Assembly: GCA_964017045.1 (NCBI GenBank)
Contig: OZ024798.1
Coordinates: 24,517,347-24,581,346, forward strand
Source of the DNA: Omphiscola glabra
Lineage: Eukaryota; Mollusca; Gastropoda; Lymnaeidae
Length of the DNA: 64,000 nucleotides
Direction: 5' to 3'
Part shown: positions 35,690-46,194 of the stretch, in pieces
How positions within the stretch are numbered: the first letter of the stretch is position 1
Layout of the letters: every line of letters begins with the position of its first letter
Translations under genes and position numbers: made by a program
The notes under the pieces: model-generated
Told to the model about the DNA's origin: nothing
Seen by the model: the letters and a program-made list of their open reading frames with translations, nothing else
Database searches by the model: none

Positions 35690-35842
35690 TAGTGGCGTAG
35701 TTTGTATTAATGCCACCAAGGGCTGCAAAATATGTTATCACTCTGTCTTTCACGATACATTTGTCCCAAAATCCCGCACATCCATATAAATAAAAAGTGA
35801 CATCTGGGTGAACACCCTCATCCACCCTTTTTACGCCACTGG
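35690..35842. mobile_element. probable short hAT-like MITE (TAGTGGCGTAG ends)
   Basis: The left end tagtggcgtagtttgtattaat and the right end tttttacgccactgg are imperfectly inverted, similar to the MITE directly following. Boundaries are approximate and no clear target duplication was found. Confidence 0.4.
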
Positions 35843-36018
35843 CAGGGGCGTAATTAGAGTGTTTGGCGTCAGGCGACATGATTTATTTTACGCCCCCTTC
35901 ATATCTGAAACTAATTATCTCCAACCATTTAATACCATCAAAGCCCGTTATGGTGCCCCCGCGAGTCTGCGCCCTGGGGACGTATGTTCCATCTGCCACC
36001 CCCATAGCTACGCCTCTG
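35843..36018. mobile_element. hAT-like MITE, 176 bp
   Basis: The left end CAGGGGCGTAATTAG and the right end (CTAGCTACGCCTCTG-type, reading CAGAGGCGTAGCTATG on the other strand) are inverted. The flanking 8 bases are GCCACTGG (35835-35842) and GCCACTGC (36019-36026), a 7/8 match, as expected for a hAT target duplication. Confidence 0.65.
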
Positions 36019-36029
36019 GCCACTGCCCA

Positions 36030-36425
36030 CTGGCAACTGGCACTACCCCCTCCCCCCCCCCCGAAAATTTGAAATGCCCTCCGGGAAAGGTAAAATAAAC
36101 CGCATGTTTTTATTGCATTGTATATGTATATACATTTGTAGCACACAAATAAAAACATAATTTAATAAAGTCAACTGTATCCAACTAAAACAATTTAATC
36201 ACAAGACATCAAAATAAAATTATTTCTCTTGCGTAAAAAAACAGCCAATTAGTGGGCTCCCTTTGTCATTATAAGGGACTGATTTAGTGATCATTTAGAT
36301 TTTGTGACCTCTGGGGGAGCACGCTGGTAAATTCTTCAGATTGTGGAACAAACAAATTTGTATATCTTTAGTCCTAAGATAGCTTATAAGAAGTGACCTA
36401 GCGGTAGTCAGTAAAACGAAGGAAA
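36030..36425. other. no gene recognised; C-run
   Basis: Contains a poly-C tract (36050-36062) with the word gaaatgccctccggg that resembles G/C-rich ends of the hAT-type element. Otherwise AT-rich. Confidence 0.35.
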
Positions 36426-36429
36426 GCTG

Positions 36430-36790
36430 TGACAGTTTGTACATAGGCGTAGCCAATAAAAAGGAAAAAGGAAGCCATGATATCTTAAACATAGGCGTAG
36501 CCACTAAAGGTCAGGACAGCTGTTATAGTTTGTACCCAGGCGTAGCCCGTAAAAAGGAAAAAGGAAGCCTTGCTATCTTATACATAGGCGTAGCCAATAA
36601 AAGTCAGGAAAGCTTTGATAGTTTGTACCATAGGCGTAGCCATTAAGGTGCAGGCAATCTGTGTCGTAGAAATTAAGGGGCAGGAAAGCCGTGCTCGCTT
36701 ATTATTCCTAGGCGTAGTCAGTAAAGAGGGCAAGGAAGCCTTGATAACTTATACCTAGGGGTAGCCAGTTCTGATCCTTCACTGTCAGAG
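36430..36790. repeat. 48-bp minisatellite, about 7 units
   Basis: The word ggcgtagcc recurs at about 36444, 36492, 36539, 36587, 36634, with later decayed forms at 36710 and 36760. Units alternate between two flavours (aaggaaaaaggaagcc and gtcaggaaagct), giving a higher-order period near 95 bp. Confidence 0.85.
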
Positions 36791-36979
36791 CGACCTCAAA
36801 GATTGTATGATTTTCTATTGGTCTACTGACAATTACTATAAATAGGCTTGATTTAATTTTTAGACCGGAATAGATTATACGTCGTGTTTGTGTGTTCCAA
36901 CGGGCCTTGCGACCAGTGAATTATCCCCCTTCAAAACCACGCACAGTCACTTCGCGAACCCTTCTGAAACATAGGAGCC

Positions 36980-37035
36980 AGAACGATCAATTCATTGATC
37001 GTGGGCCCTCAACATATAGAAGAAGAAGAAGAATT
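36980..37035 (+). mobile_element. LINE family A terminal stub with GAA tail
   Basis: aacgatcaattcattgatcg, then tgggccctcaacatatag and a (GAA)n run match the very end of the family A LINE (19020-19070). Only about 55 bp of the 3' end remains. Confidence 0.75.
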
Positions 37036-37039
37036 ATAA

Positions 37040-37640
37040 ATGTTTTAGAAACGTCCACATGTACATACAACATTACAAGATCAGCTAATAACATTCTAAA
37101 TGAAAAACATGGGGGGGGAATCCTGAAGTAAAAAAAAAAAAAAATTAATTAATTTCTTTAAACAATATTTCCAAACGGGGGAAAATTGCGGGGTGGAGAT
37201 GTTTGAGGTAGTGAATCTACGAGACAATGCTTTATGCAAAATCTAATAAAACCCTAGTACCAAGCTATAGCCCGTTTGATGTGTCTTTGAACTCAACAGC
37301 TGTGTGGAGTGTGGGAGAGGGATATACCATGCCACGTGGGTTCGTCACTTCCAGGGAAAACATAACATCGTCTCTCCCCCTCTCTCGAGCCAGGCGTGTT
37401 CCCCCCCCCCCCCCTTTCCGCCACATCAAATCCCATTCGGAAAAATTGGTTTTAATGGTCAATGGAGTGTTGTTTAATGTTATTGACAGATCAAATGTGC
37501 CACATTGTTTTGCACCCCTTAGAGTATTCTTTATGTAGGCAGCAAAGTTAGATCAGTCTGCCGCATGCAGCTAAAACATTTAGAGTTCAGCTTTCTGTAG
37601 GCACGATCAGAAGACGGTTAACGGGTTTACAGGTGAGTTA
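37040..37640. other. no gene recognised
   Basis: Plus ORF 37227-37538 has no domain and overlaps a C-run; it is not supported. Confidence 0.35.
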
Positions 37641-37644
37641 AGCT

Positions 37645-37675
37645 GTGTGTGTGTGTGTGTGTGTGTGTGTGTTCG
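37645..37675. repeat. (GT)n microsatellite
   Basis: About 13 GT units; the minus ORF above it ends in a His/Thr run because of it. Confidence 0.9.
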
Positions 37676-37839
37676 CTTGTGTGGGAGTGGGCGGGTAGGG
37701 GTGTGCACAAAGACATCGAATAGTGCCAGGAGACCTCCATCACTAACGACTCTGTTTTATCCACCATACCATCATTGACTACAACGTCACCAATGTCCTC
37801 ATTTTTCGTTGGACTGTAGGTACTTGCTTCCTTAGCCGT

Positions 37840-37985
37840 CGTCCACAACTCTGCATGGGGCCCCGGATATTTAAGGGGCCTACAATTGGAATGGGAAAAA
37901 ATGGAACGTTGAAAAATTGAATGCAGTGGCAAAATAGAACAACAAAAACACGAAAAGTTGAAGGGTGTGGGGGGGGGGGACAGAG
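37840..37985. repeat. fragment sharing a motif with 2990-3050
   Basis: gcatggggccccggatattt aaggggcctacaattgg here parallels gcatggggcctcgtatattt taggggcttaaaattgg at 2990-3040. Dispersed repeat of unknown type; a G-run ends it. Confidence 0.45.
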
Positions 37986-38039
37986 GCTCCAAAATCCCAT
38001 TGACGACCCTAGGTTTGCGGTTAGGGTGTTTCATGATCT

Positions 38040-38460
38040 CATGCTGTCAAGTAATCCTTATATCGATGTGTTGTCTCCAGTCAGCCATTTGTAGTATGTC
38101 AAGTAACCCTTATATCGATGTGTTGTCTCCAGACATCCAGTTGTAATATGTCAAGTAACCCTTATATCGATGTGTTGTCTCCAGACATCCAGTTGTAGTA
38201 TGTAAGTAACCCTTATATCGATGTGTTGTCTCCAGACATCGAGTTGTAGTATGTCAAGTAACCCTTATATCGATGTGTTGTCTCCAGACATCCAGTTGTA
38301 GTATGTCAAGTAAACCTTATATCGATGTGTTGTCTCAAGACATCCAGTTGCAGTATGTCACGTAACCCTTATATCGACGTGTTGTCTCCAGACTTCCAGA
38401 TGTAGTATGTCAAGTTACCCTTATAATGTGTTGTTTCCAGACATCCAGATGTAGTATATA
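38040..38460. repeat. 52-53-bp minisatellite, 8 units
   Basis: Units start cttatatcgatgtgttgtct and contain ccagacatccagttgtagta, with one variant base (tcaagaca, acgtg) in the later copies and a truncated unit at about 38420. Confidence 0.92.
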
Positions 38461-38469
38461 CATCACACC

Positions 38470-38885
38470 AGTGGACGGCCAAGCTACGGCTAAAAGTTGT
38501 ATGTGGATTTTGAAGGAATAAATGTGGCTCTTTAATTTTTTTTCTTTTTTTCTAATCTATCTATATCACAATTAAAGCATTACATCACTACCCTAATAAA
38601 AAAAAAACTGCTCCTCACTCAAAAGAGGTTGCCAAACTACGCACCCACCCCTTTAAGAAAAAACTTCTACTGGTATCATAGAGGTTTATCAGGTCGTAAT
38701 GGAAGCATCTAGTGTTGAGGGGGGGGGGGGGGTCAAACTCAATCGCTCAGCGGGCCAAAACTCAAATCACACGTAAGGTTGCGGGCCGACAAAGATTAAC
38801 ATTCAATAGGGGGAAAGTTGAACTTTTCAAACATTAATATAGATAAAAACAGAAAAAAAAAGTTTTAATAATAATTTTTGTTTGC
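38470..38885. other. no gene recognised; G-run
   Basis: AT-rich with a G-run at 38719-38733. The word cacacgtaaggtt at 38770 recurs at 41200 and marks the flank of two related hAT fragments. Confidence 0.4.
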
Positions 38886-38892
38886 TATTATG

Positions 38893-39656
38893 TCATTTTG
38901 TCAGAGCTGGATGTTTGACATCTTTTCTTGGCTACAAGTTCGTTTATGTTGACAGTAAAGATTTGTGTCATTGAGATTCTCATGATGGACTGCATGTGTT
39001 CATCATTGAGGCGACTCCTGTGTGATGTTTTGTTAATCTTCATTGCAGAACATAGCTGCTCACCCAGATATGTGCTACCAAACATGCTCAAGGCTTGAGG
39101 CGCATGTAGACGAAGCTGGGGCATCTCTTCAGGAATAAAACGACTGAACTGTGAAGGCCCCACAGTGTCATACTCTGTCTTTAGTGTCCCATTACACTGC
39201 AGCTCTATTAGCTCCATCTGCAAATTTACAGGTGCAGTTTCCACGGCTATGACAAATGGGTTAAGAAAGAGCTCAAACTTAACTTTCTGTACTTCAAAGT
39301 TACTAAAGCGCCGTGAAAACTGGACGCGAAGTAAGCAAAATTTTTTAGCAAAGTGTGCATTGGGTAACATTTGGTTGACAACAAGAAAAGTTGGACAAGT
39401 TGCCTTGGTGCATTTGTGTCTCCCATAAGCGCAGCTTCACTTGAAATTTCCTCACTGTATCATACATATCAGTAATCAAGTGGTTCCGGTCGTGGAGCTG
39501 CAGGTTCAAGTCTTTGAGATGAGGAGTTATGTGATACAGAAACGCCAACTCACATTTCCCCTTTTTATCTTTTCCTTTCCTGTACATGAATTTACATATT
39601 TCCTCGATAAGCTGGAAAATTCTACTAAGAACTTTTCTACGACTTCTCCACCGCAC
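38893..39656 (-). pseudogene. hAT transposase C-terminal part (GTF2IRD2/ZBED-like)
   Basis: The minus strand reads, in two overlapping frames, FLYHITPHLKDLNLQLHDR, then HLITDMYDTVRKFQVKLRLW, NLSNFSCCQ (39656-39345), and after a frameshift near 39350, FSNFEVQKVKFELFLNPF, VETAPVNLQMELIELQCNG, ALSMFGSTYLGEQLCSAMK and RSRLNDEHMQSIMRIS (39370-38888). This is the C-terminal dimerisation region of hAT transposases of the kind domesticated in vertebrates as GTF2IRD2/ZMYM-type genes; the order and wording match. The N-terminal DDE part and a BED finger are absent, and there is a frameshift, so it cannot act. It is homologous to the smaller fragment at 41120-41480. Confidence 0.9.
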
Positions 39657-39682
39657 CTCTGTATGATAAGCACTATTATTAT

Positions 39683-39689
<7 letters not shown>

Positions 39690-39722
<33 letters not shown>
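39690..39722. repeat. (AT)n microsatellite
   Basis: About 16 AT units directly upstream of the transposase fragment. Confidence 0.9.
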
Positions 39723-39723
<1 letters not shown>

Positions 39724-39729
39724 GATAAT

Positions 39730-40110
39730 TAAAACTTAATAAAAATAGTTTTCAGCCCGGACTAACCCACGTATAAAAAACATGACTTGACCACGTGCTC
39801 CATGTACGGGTTGAAGGGCTCCGCCAAGTCGATTACCTAACGAGGCTGACGTCATTACCGTAGAACCAAACTTTCACACTTAACTCAATATAGATTAAGG
39901 AAGTGCATATAGGTTCAAAAAAAATTTCGCATGCGTTATTCAAATAAGAAACGGTGGATAATGATCTTCTTTGTTTACCAGTGAGTTCAACAGTATTGCT
40001 CACTGTTCAATCTTTAGTCTGATGCCACATTTGAAGTGTAAACTATGAGAATGCGGGCGTGTAGTAGGTGTGTTGACGCAGACAGATTTGAGATGTCGAG
40101 AAATGGGCGT
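39730..40110. other. no gene recognised
   Basis: Intergenic-type sequence with gcatgcgttattc and similar words; no feature supported. Confidence 0.35.
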
Positions 40111-40330
40111 ATGGACAGAGCTCCGACCTCCTAAACGACCCCACTTCTCAGCCCAATCCAGCCAGACGTCCTAAACGACCCACTACCCAGACGAATCCAG
40201 CCAGACGTCCTAAACGACCCACTACACAGACGAATCCAGACAGAGATCATAAATTGCCCCACTATCTAGACCAATCCAACCAGAACTCCTAAACGGCTCC
40301 AAAACACAGACCAGTCCTGCCAGGATACAA
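40110..40330. repeat. about 39-bp tandem repeat, 5 decayed units
   Basis: Units of the form cctaaacgacccactaccca, then gacgaatccagccagacgt, becoming more divergent to the right (aattgccccactatctagacc and others). Confidence 0.7.
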
Positions 40331-41115
40331 GAAATGGAATCGGGACCAATCTAAAAGTTAAGTTTGTCAAAAACCTCATGGCTGACACACGCTAACAGCT
40401 ACATTAGTTCAGCTACTTATAACTGACACACGCTAATCCATAGCTAGAGACCCACTTTAGAGTCTAAAAAAGTATTGATAGTCGGAGTCGCACGAACGGG
40501 TGTCGTTTTAATTGATCCCACCAATCCTCTCGAGTCATGGGGTAAGCACAGGTCTAAACGCGCGTGCCACCACCTAAACAACAACAAACTGCAACCTCCA
40601 ACGGGACCATGATGTCATGGGGGAAATTTTCCAGGTTCAGCAAAGTACACGTGGCACCTGGCAGACAAGTGACCGAAATTGACGTGTACAGCACTGAATA
40701 GTCCCAACGTTGAAGTATTTTTTTTAAAAAAAAAGACTGAATTAATCGTACTTTGTCATTGAGGTGGTAGGTGATGTCAACACTCAATTTATAACGTTCT
40801 CGTGTCATTGCTCATGTCAAGAGGAATACATATGTGGTCTGGGCATTGTTTACATATGTGCATTCTTATGGGGTGTTGTCATGTGTTTGTGCCCTTATTT
40901 TTTATTTACATTTTATGCTCGACTTTTTTTATTGTTTTTTTTTTCTCCTCCTAACACTAACAGTTAAAGGCTGTTCAAAATGGGAAAAAAAATAAGTCTT
41001 TGCAGTAATAGGCAGATAGTTCACAGAGGTTTGGTTGTCTAGATCAGGGATTCTTAAACTTTTTGCATCACACAAACCTTTCTTGATTAAAAATATTTCC
41101 CGAACCCAAAATAAA
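40330..41115. other. no gene recognised
   Basis: The plus ORF 40764-40967 is Phe/Leu rich and lacks a domain. Nothing else is supported. Confidence 0.35.
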
Positions 41116-41119
41116 TTTT

Positions 41120-41480
41120 CCGAAAACCCTAAGAAGGGGTGTCAAACTGAATCGCGGTTTTGGGGGGGGGGGGGGGTTTGTGGTTCGACACTCAAATCAC
41201 ACGTAAGGTTTCGGGACAAACAGGATAAACATTCAATAAGAGGAAAATTAAACCTTTTTTAAACATTAATATAAATGAAAAAAATACACTTTTAATAATT
41301 AAAAATTATTGTCACACCCATTTTCGCTCTTACGACAAATTTTCAGAGCTGACGTTCGGCATCTTTTCTTGGCTACAAGTTCGTTTATGCTAGGAGTAAT
41401 GTTCTGTGTCTTTGAAATTCTCATGATGGACTGCGAGTTTTCATTAGTGAGACGATTCCTGTGCAGGGTTACTTTCAGCC
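41120..41480 (-). pseudogene. small hAT transposase C-terminal fragment
   Basis: The minus strand about 41470-41335 reads HRNRLTNENSQSIMRIS and INELVAKKRC, matching the last residues of the 38893-39656 fragment (NDEHMQSIMRIS, INELVAKKRC). The following non-coding flank (gcggtt, cacacgtaaggtt, taaacattcaataa) also matches 38755-38815. It abuts the G/C-rich 21-bp repeats at 41490, suggesting an end of the element. Confidence 0.75.
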
Positions 41481-41489
41481 ATCTCTCCG

Positions 41490-41670
41490 AGGGGACGGGG
41501 GGTATTGACCCCCGCCGGAGAAACTAAAGTGCCCCCCGGGAATAGTCATGTGCCCCCCGGGGAAAGTAAAGTGCCCCCGGAGAAAGTAAAGTGCCCCCCG
41601 GGGAAAGTCATGTGCTCCCCTGGGAAAGTCAAGTGCCCCCCGGGGAAAGTCAAGTGCCCCCGGGGAAAAA
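41490..41670. repeat. 21-bp G/C-rich tandem repeat, about 8 units
   Basis: Units of the form gtgccccccggggaaagtcaa with small changes. The same gtgcccccc/gggggcac words occur in the sub-terminal blocks of the hAT-type element at 500-540 and 4580-4632, so this is probably a related sub-terminal region. The two overlapping ORFs are artefacts. Confidence 0.8.
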
Positions 41671-42730
41671 TGGGAACAACAATATAAAGATTATATATGT
41701 TATTATTAAAAACGACTATATTGTCTTTTCAAAAAAAGTTTTTAAAAGAATAGTCTATATCGATACGTTACAGATATTTGATGATCAGTATATAAAGACA
41801 AGCTTGTTAAAGGCTTACAGTATTCGATTAATAATATCTTACTGGCCGCACCAGGTTATAAGCCGATGTCTTACCTGCTGTTGTTCGAATAATATATCGG
41901 TTTTTTTTTTCAGATTTAAAAAAAACTGTATTTAATTACCTTTACATCAATAAAAAGGTCTACACAATTAATAATAAGTTCTTTCTAAGTCTTAATCACT
42001 CGCAGTCTATTATGAAATTATATTTAATTATAAAAGAATCACTTTTAAAGTAGTAATAGGTGCTAATTCTAAATTGTTTGATGACATTAGTCTTTAAAAA
42101 ATAAATTCATTTAATCGATTCCATGTGCGTTGAGTTATATAATAATTAAAATGGTAATTTTGAAAAATGAGCTATTTTTTTAAAAATTAAAAATTTAACT
42201 GGCGTGTACAAAAAGTGGACATTTCATCAATTATTATATCGAAAGCGTTTGTATTTTCTTTTAATGTATCGGTACTAATTTTTGTAACAATGTTTCCTGC
42301 ATAACAGAGGTTTAAACAAATAAGTAGTCTATTTTATTTTGCCTCATCTATTTGCGCGAATTGTTTTTAAAAAAAAAAAAAATTCAAGATGGATTTTTTT
42401 GAACTTGCATTTCGATTGTCATTTCTATAAAAAAAAATTTGTTGGTACTTGTTTTAGAAAAATTATTACTAATTTTTTAAAATTTAGAATAAATTCTGTG
42501 TATTTGGTAAACAAAAAAGTGTTTCAAAGTATATCTAAGAGGCACTTTATAAAAACAATAGCTCATCCTCATAGTACACCCACACAGTGGATAGCCCATC
42601 CACATAAAACATTAGCTGGATAACCAATCCATATAAAAGATCTCAATAAGGCTCGTCTTTCTTTACAATACGCTCCACCCACTGTTCTATCCACTTAATA
42701 CATAACACTCAATGGATCTTGCGAAGAGTT
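41670..42730. other. AT-rich, probable interior of a hAT-type element relative
   Basis: The word gtggacatttcatcaat at 42220 occurs inverted near 3980 inside the 4.2-kb element. No gene recognised. Confidence 0.4.
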
Positions 42731-42734
42731 ACAG

Positions 42735-43290
42735 GCGTCTGGTAACAAGGATGGGCTAGTGTGCTACAGTAAAAGTGTATAGTTACAAGGATTTGATAGT
42801 GTGCTACATTATAAGCATCTGGTAACCAGGATGGGATAGTGTGCTACATTATAAGCGTATCATTAAAAGGATGGGATAGTGTGCTGCAATATAAGCATCT
42901 GGTACCAAGGATAGGATAGTGTGCTACATTATAAGCGTATCATTAAAAGGATGGGATAGTGTGCTACATTATAAGCATCTGTAACAAGGATGGAATAGTG
43001 CGCTACGTTATAAGCATCTGGTAACAATGATAGGATAGTGTGCTACATTATAAGCGTATCATTAAAAGGATAGGATAGTGTGCTGCAATATTATAAGCAT
43101 CTGGTAACAAGGATGGGATAGTGTGCTACATTATAAGCGTATCATTAAAAGGCTGGGATAGTGTGCTATATTATAAGCATCTGGTAACCAGGATGGGATA
43201 GTGTGCAACATTATAAGCGTATCATTAAAAGGATAGGATAGTGTGCTACGTTATAAGCATCTGGTAACAAGGATGGGATAGTGTGCGTGT
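42735..43290. repeat. about 40-bp minisatellite with 80-bp higher order, about 13 units
   Basis: Units alternate between ataagcatctggtaacaagg and ataagcgtatcattaaaagg, each followed by atgggatagtgtgctacatt. The alternating pattern gives an 80-bp dimer. Confidence 0.92.
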
Positions 43291-43299
43291 ACAAGACAA

Positions 43300-44785
43300 A
43301 CACATTATCAGGCTATCCTTGTGTAGAAAAAAAACACAGGACTAGGCTATGTTTGTGTTGCAAACCAAAACAGGCAGACGAAGGACGCACACACAAAAAC
43401 AAATTAAAATAGCTATTGATGAGACATTAACACTCCTGGGCTGGTAGAGTCCAAGGCTCGATGCCTAATGTAAAGCGATGATGTGTGTATGTACGCTGAC
43501 ACTCATCAGGTTTTGAATGCTGCTATGACCCCCCCCCCCCCCCACAAACACACTTTCTAAAAAAAATTGTTCACTGCCAAATTGCATGAGCACATGTTCT
43601 TATATTGTTATTACCGTTAATATAATCACAACATATGTTCACTTAAATGTATGCGTCTGCGTGCAAGCACGCGCGTGTATCTGAGTGTATGTGTGTATGC
43701 ATATAAGCGTGTGAATCTGTTGGCGTGTTTAGGTGTGTGTATGGGGGGGGGAGCTCCCGGTCTTTTTGGATTGTGACAGCGCATTGCTGATCTATGTTAG
43801 TACCCGTTGATACTTTCCCCACATTACACGTGGTTAACAAATGTGTAAACATGTATAAAGATTGTAATACAGTGGATCTCAAAGTATTATAGACCGACAC
43901 ACAACGGAGCCTAGGTACCGTCTTTATTAATTATTAACATTTTTAAAAAAATGTTGCTTGATGAAAATATTATTTATCTAAAAATTCCTTTAAAAAAAAA
44001 ATTGCACACTTCTTTTAAGTTTTTCCTCAAATCCCAAATTTCACTTCTTTAAAAACATTTTTAAAAGTAAGGTGCAAAAAAAAATAAAAAATTCTTAAGT
44101 TTTTATATATTTTTAAACGTAGATCGATTTTTTGCAAATGTACTTTGAATATACAATACTGATTTTTTCAATGATAATAATGGAGAGTGAGTGGGGGGGG
44201 GGGAGACTGCAATCAGCTCAGGTAGTAGCAAATATGTTAAACAGGGTTTGGGAACAAAACAGAACATAAAGGACAAAAAAAAAATTCCTGGTTATTTATT
44301 TTCCACCCCTGCTAAGAATATATACGTCAACACACCTACTACACGAGGATCTTTCAAATTTTTAAAAATATGCACACACACCCCCCCCCCCCCCCCAAAT
44401 AGGGTTTTTAATTTTAGAAATTCTCCCATGTCTACACGTGTTAATCTAATCTAATAGCCCCATAAAAGCTTCCTACGATAACTGGTAACGTCCAGGCCAT
44501 TAGACTAGGGGTGGTTGAGGTGTAAAAAAAATTCCGTAACGCAAAAAATAACAAGATGTTACAAAAATGTCACAGGTTCACGAGGTCTATGGTGTGATAG
44601 TTTAAATAGTGGACTCATTTAGCATGTGGGGGGTGGGGTGGGGGAGAGGGGGAAAAAACAACCAAACTACAGCTGTGTTCCAACGTGGTAGCAGATATGA
44701 CCCTCGTTCGAAAACGCCATTGAACAACAACCAATCAGAAATCTTTTTCTTTGCGGCCTTTGGCGAAGACGTGTGACACCGAAAC
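43300..44785. other. upstream region of the plus-strand Ig gene, no gene recognised
   Basis: Contains C-runs at 43529-43543 and 44383-44395, G-runs at 43744 and 44193, and a G-rich tgg tract at 44630-44650. No exon is supported. Confidence 0.4.
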
Positions 44786-44791
44786 ATCCGT

Positions 44792-44798
44792 TATAAAA
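44792..44798 (+). promoter_or_regulatory. TATA box of the plus-strand Ig gene
   Basis: TATAAAA sits 104 bp before the ATG at 44902. A start site about 30 bp downstream, near 44822, would give a 5' leader of about 80 nt. The position relative to a signal-peptide exon supports it; no experimental evidence. Confidence 0.55.
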
Positions 44799-44901
44799 AA
44801 AAGTCCTCACTGGAAGATTTGTCGAGTAAGTTTAAGTTGTGAATAGACGAGTACATTCAAGTTGTCGTCAACCAATTGAACGGAAGGACAGCAGGACGAA
44901 G

Positions 44902-44971
44902 ATGTCCAAAGCTGCATGCTTTGTGGCGTGTTGCCTCTTTGCAATGATCTCCGCATCGACTTTGGCCCTTG
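44902..44971 (+). CDS. signal-peptide exon of the plus-strand Ig gene
   Basis: The exon starts at ATG and ends in a good donor (CTTG|GTGAGT) in phase 1. It encodes 23 residues, MSKAACFVACCLFAMISAST and LAL, with a hydrophobic core and small residues near the end, as expected for a secretory signal. Joining phase 1 to the next recognised exon (54490) gives a Gly and continues TVRTEVRRV. The first intron would be 9.5 kb and holds Helitron-like copies, TTAA elements and minisatellites, so an intermediate exon cannot be excluded. A TATA box lies 104 bp upstream. Confidence 0.75.
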
Positions 44972-45355
44972 GTGAGTCTTTATCTGACGACATTCATATA
45001 TCATTATATATAAATGTGTTAACGAAGATTTCAAATGTATCTCTATGTATACTTTCAATTTCTAAAAAAAAAAATCAAAGCAATTCCAACAAAATTGATA
45101 AAATATATTTCTATATCTACATACAGGTATTTTCCTTTTTAAAAAATCCATTGAAACGATAATGCATGTTAGTGTAGCCACAGCTGCCCCCACTTCTTAC
45201 GCTGTTAGTTGAACGAATTAATTTTCTGTCCTGGTTGCCACCTTAGCACACCGACCGAATGCACACACATGTTTTTTTACATGCCCAATATAATTCTGTT
45301 TTATTATATTATTTATTAGCTATGCTGTCTTTCTCAAATTTTATCTCATTTCCCT
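44972..45355. other. first intron of the plus-strand Ig gene, nothing recognised
   Basis: Intronic AT-rich sequence immediately after the signal-exon donor. Confidence 0.5.
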
Positions 45356-45359
45356 GAAT

Positions 45360-45620
45360 CTCATTTCTCGCATTTCATTTCTCGCATTGCATTTCCCGGC
45401 ATCTCATTTCTCGCATTTCATTTCCCGGCATCTCATTTCCCGGCATCTCATTTCTCGCATTTCATTTCCCGGCATCTCATTTCTCACATTTCATTTCCCG
45501 GCATCTCATTTCCCAGCATCTCATTTCCCAGGATCTGATTTCCCGGCATCTCATTTCTTGGCATCTCATTTCTCGCATTTCATTTCCCGGCATCCCATTT
45601 CCCGGGATCTCATTTCCTTT
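45360..45620. repeat. 15-16-bp degenerate minisatellite (catctcatttcccgg)
   Basis: Alternating catttctcg, catttcccgg and catctcatttcccgg words for about 260 bp. The 78-aa plus ORF is an artefact. Confidence 0.9.
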
Positions 45621-45624
45621 TAGA

Positions 45625-46190
45625 TAAAAAATTGTGTTCAACATTTAGTGGTCATCGCCAAATATGCAAACATTTAATTGTTTTATAAGAGCACACTATT
45701 TATTATTATCAATGGTCTACTACATAATTTAATTTTTGTTTGAATCTTTAAGTCAAATGAAGCCCTTGTAGTCATCACACACTGAGCTCAATACATAGGG
45801 CTACAAAAATTGTTTTACGGCTTGCCTCGGACAAATCAACAAGAAAAAGCTTTTTCAAATGGACTTGATCTTTTTTTACACCAATCACAAGCAAGGGTGC
45901 ATTTTTTAACGACTGTATAAATATAGTGTGCATATGCATTAGTCAAGACCATTACTAAATTAGAAACTGTAGTCTAACGCACTGGCAAAGGAGGAGGAGG
46001 GGCTGGTGTGGTCCAACGCGGACGGCACGTTTTTTTGAAGGTGGCATATTCGGTCCATCTCTAATACTATATATATTTGATGTAATTATGTTTGATTTTC
46101 GTGACCATACAAACTTATTCATTAGTCTACCGACTTTTAAAATTTGAAGAAAACAATATATTAAAAAATAATATCCTTTTAAAAATGGTC
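45625..46190. other. intron sequence, nothing recognised
   Basis: AT-rich. The minus ORF 45955-46227 partly covers the next minisatellite and has no domain. Confidence 0.4.
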
Positions 46191-46194
46191 TTCG

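Noticed and set aside
39165..39722. Plus-strand ORFs at 39.2-39.7 kb
   Set aside because: They are antisense shadows of the hAT transposase fragment on the minus strand.
43430..43475. tRNA-like boxes in gggctggtagag..ggctcgatgcc
   Set aside because: The boxes are about 10 bp apart, too close for an internal RNA polymerase III promoter, and no cloverleaf can be drawn.
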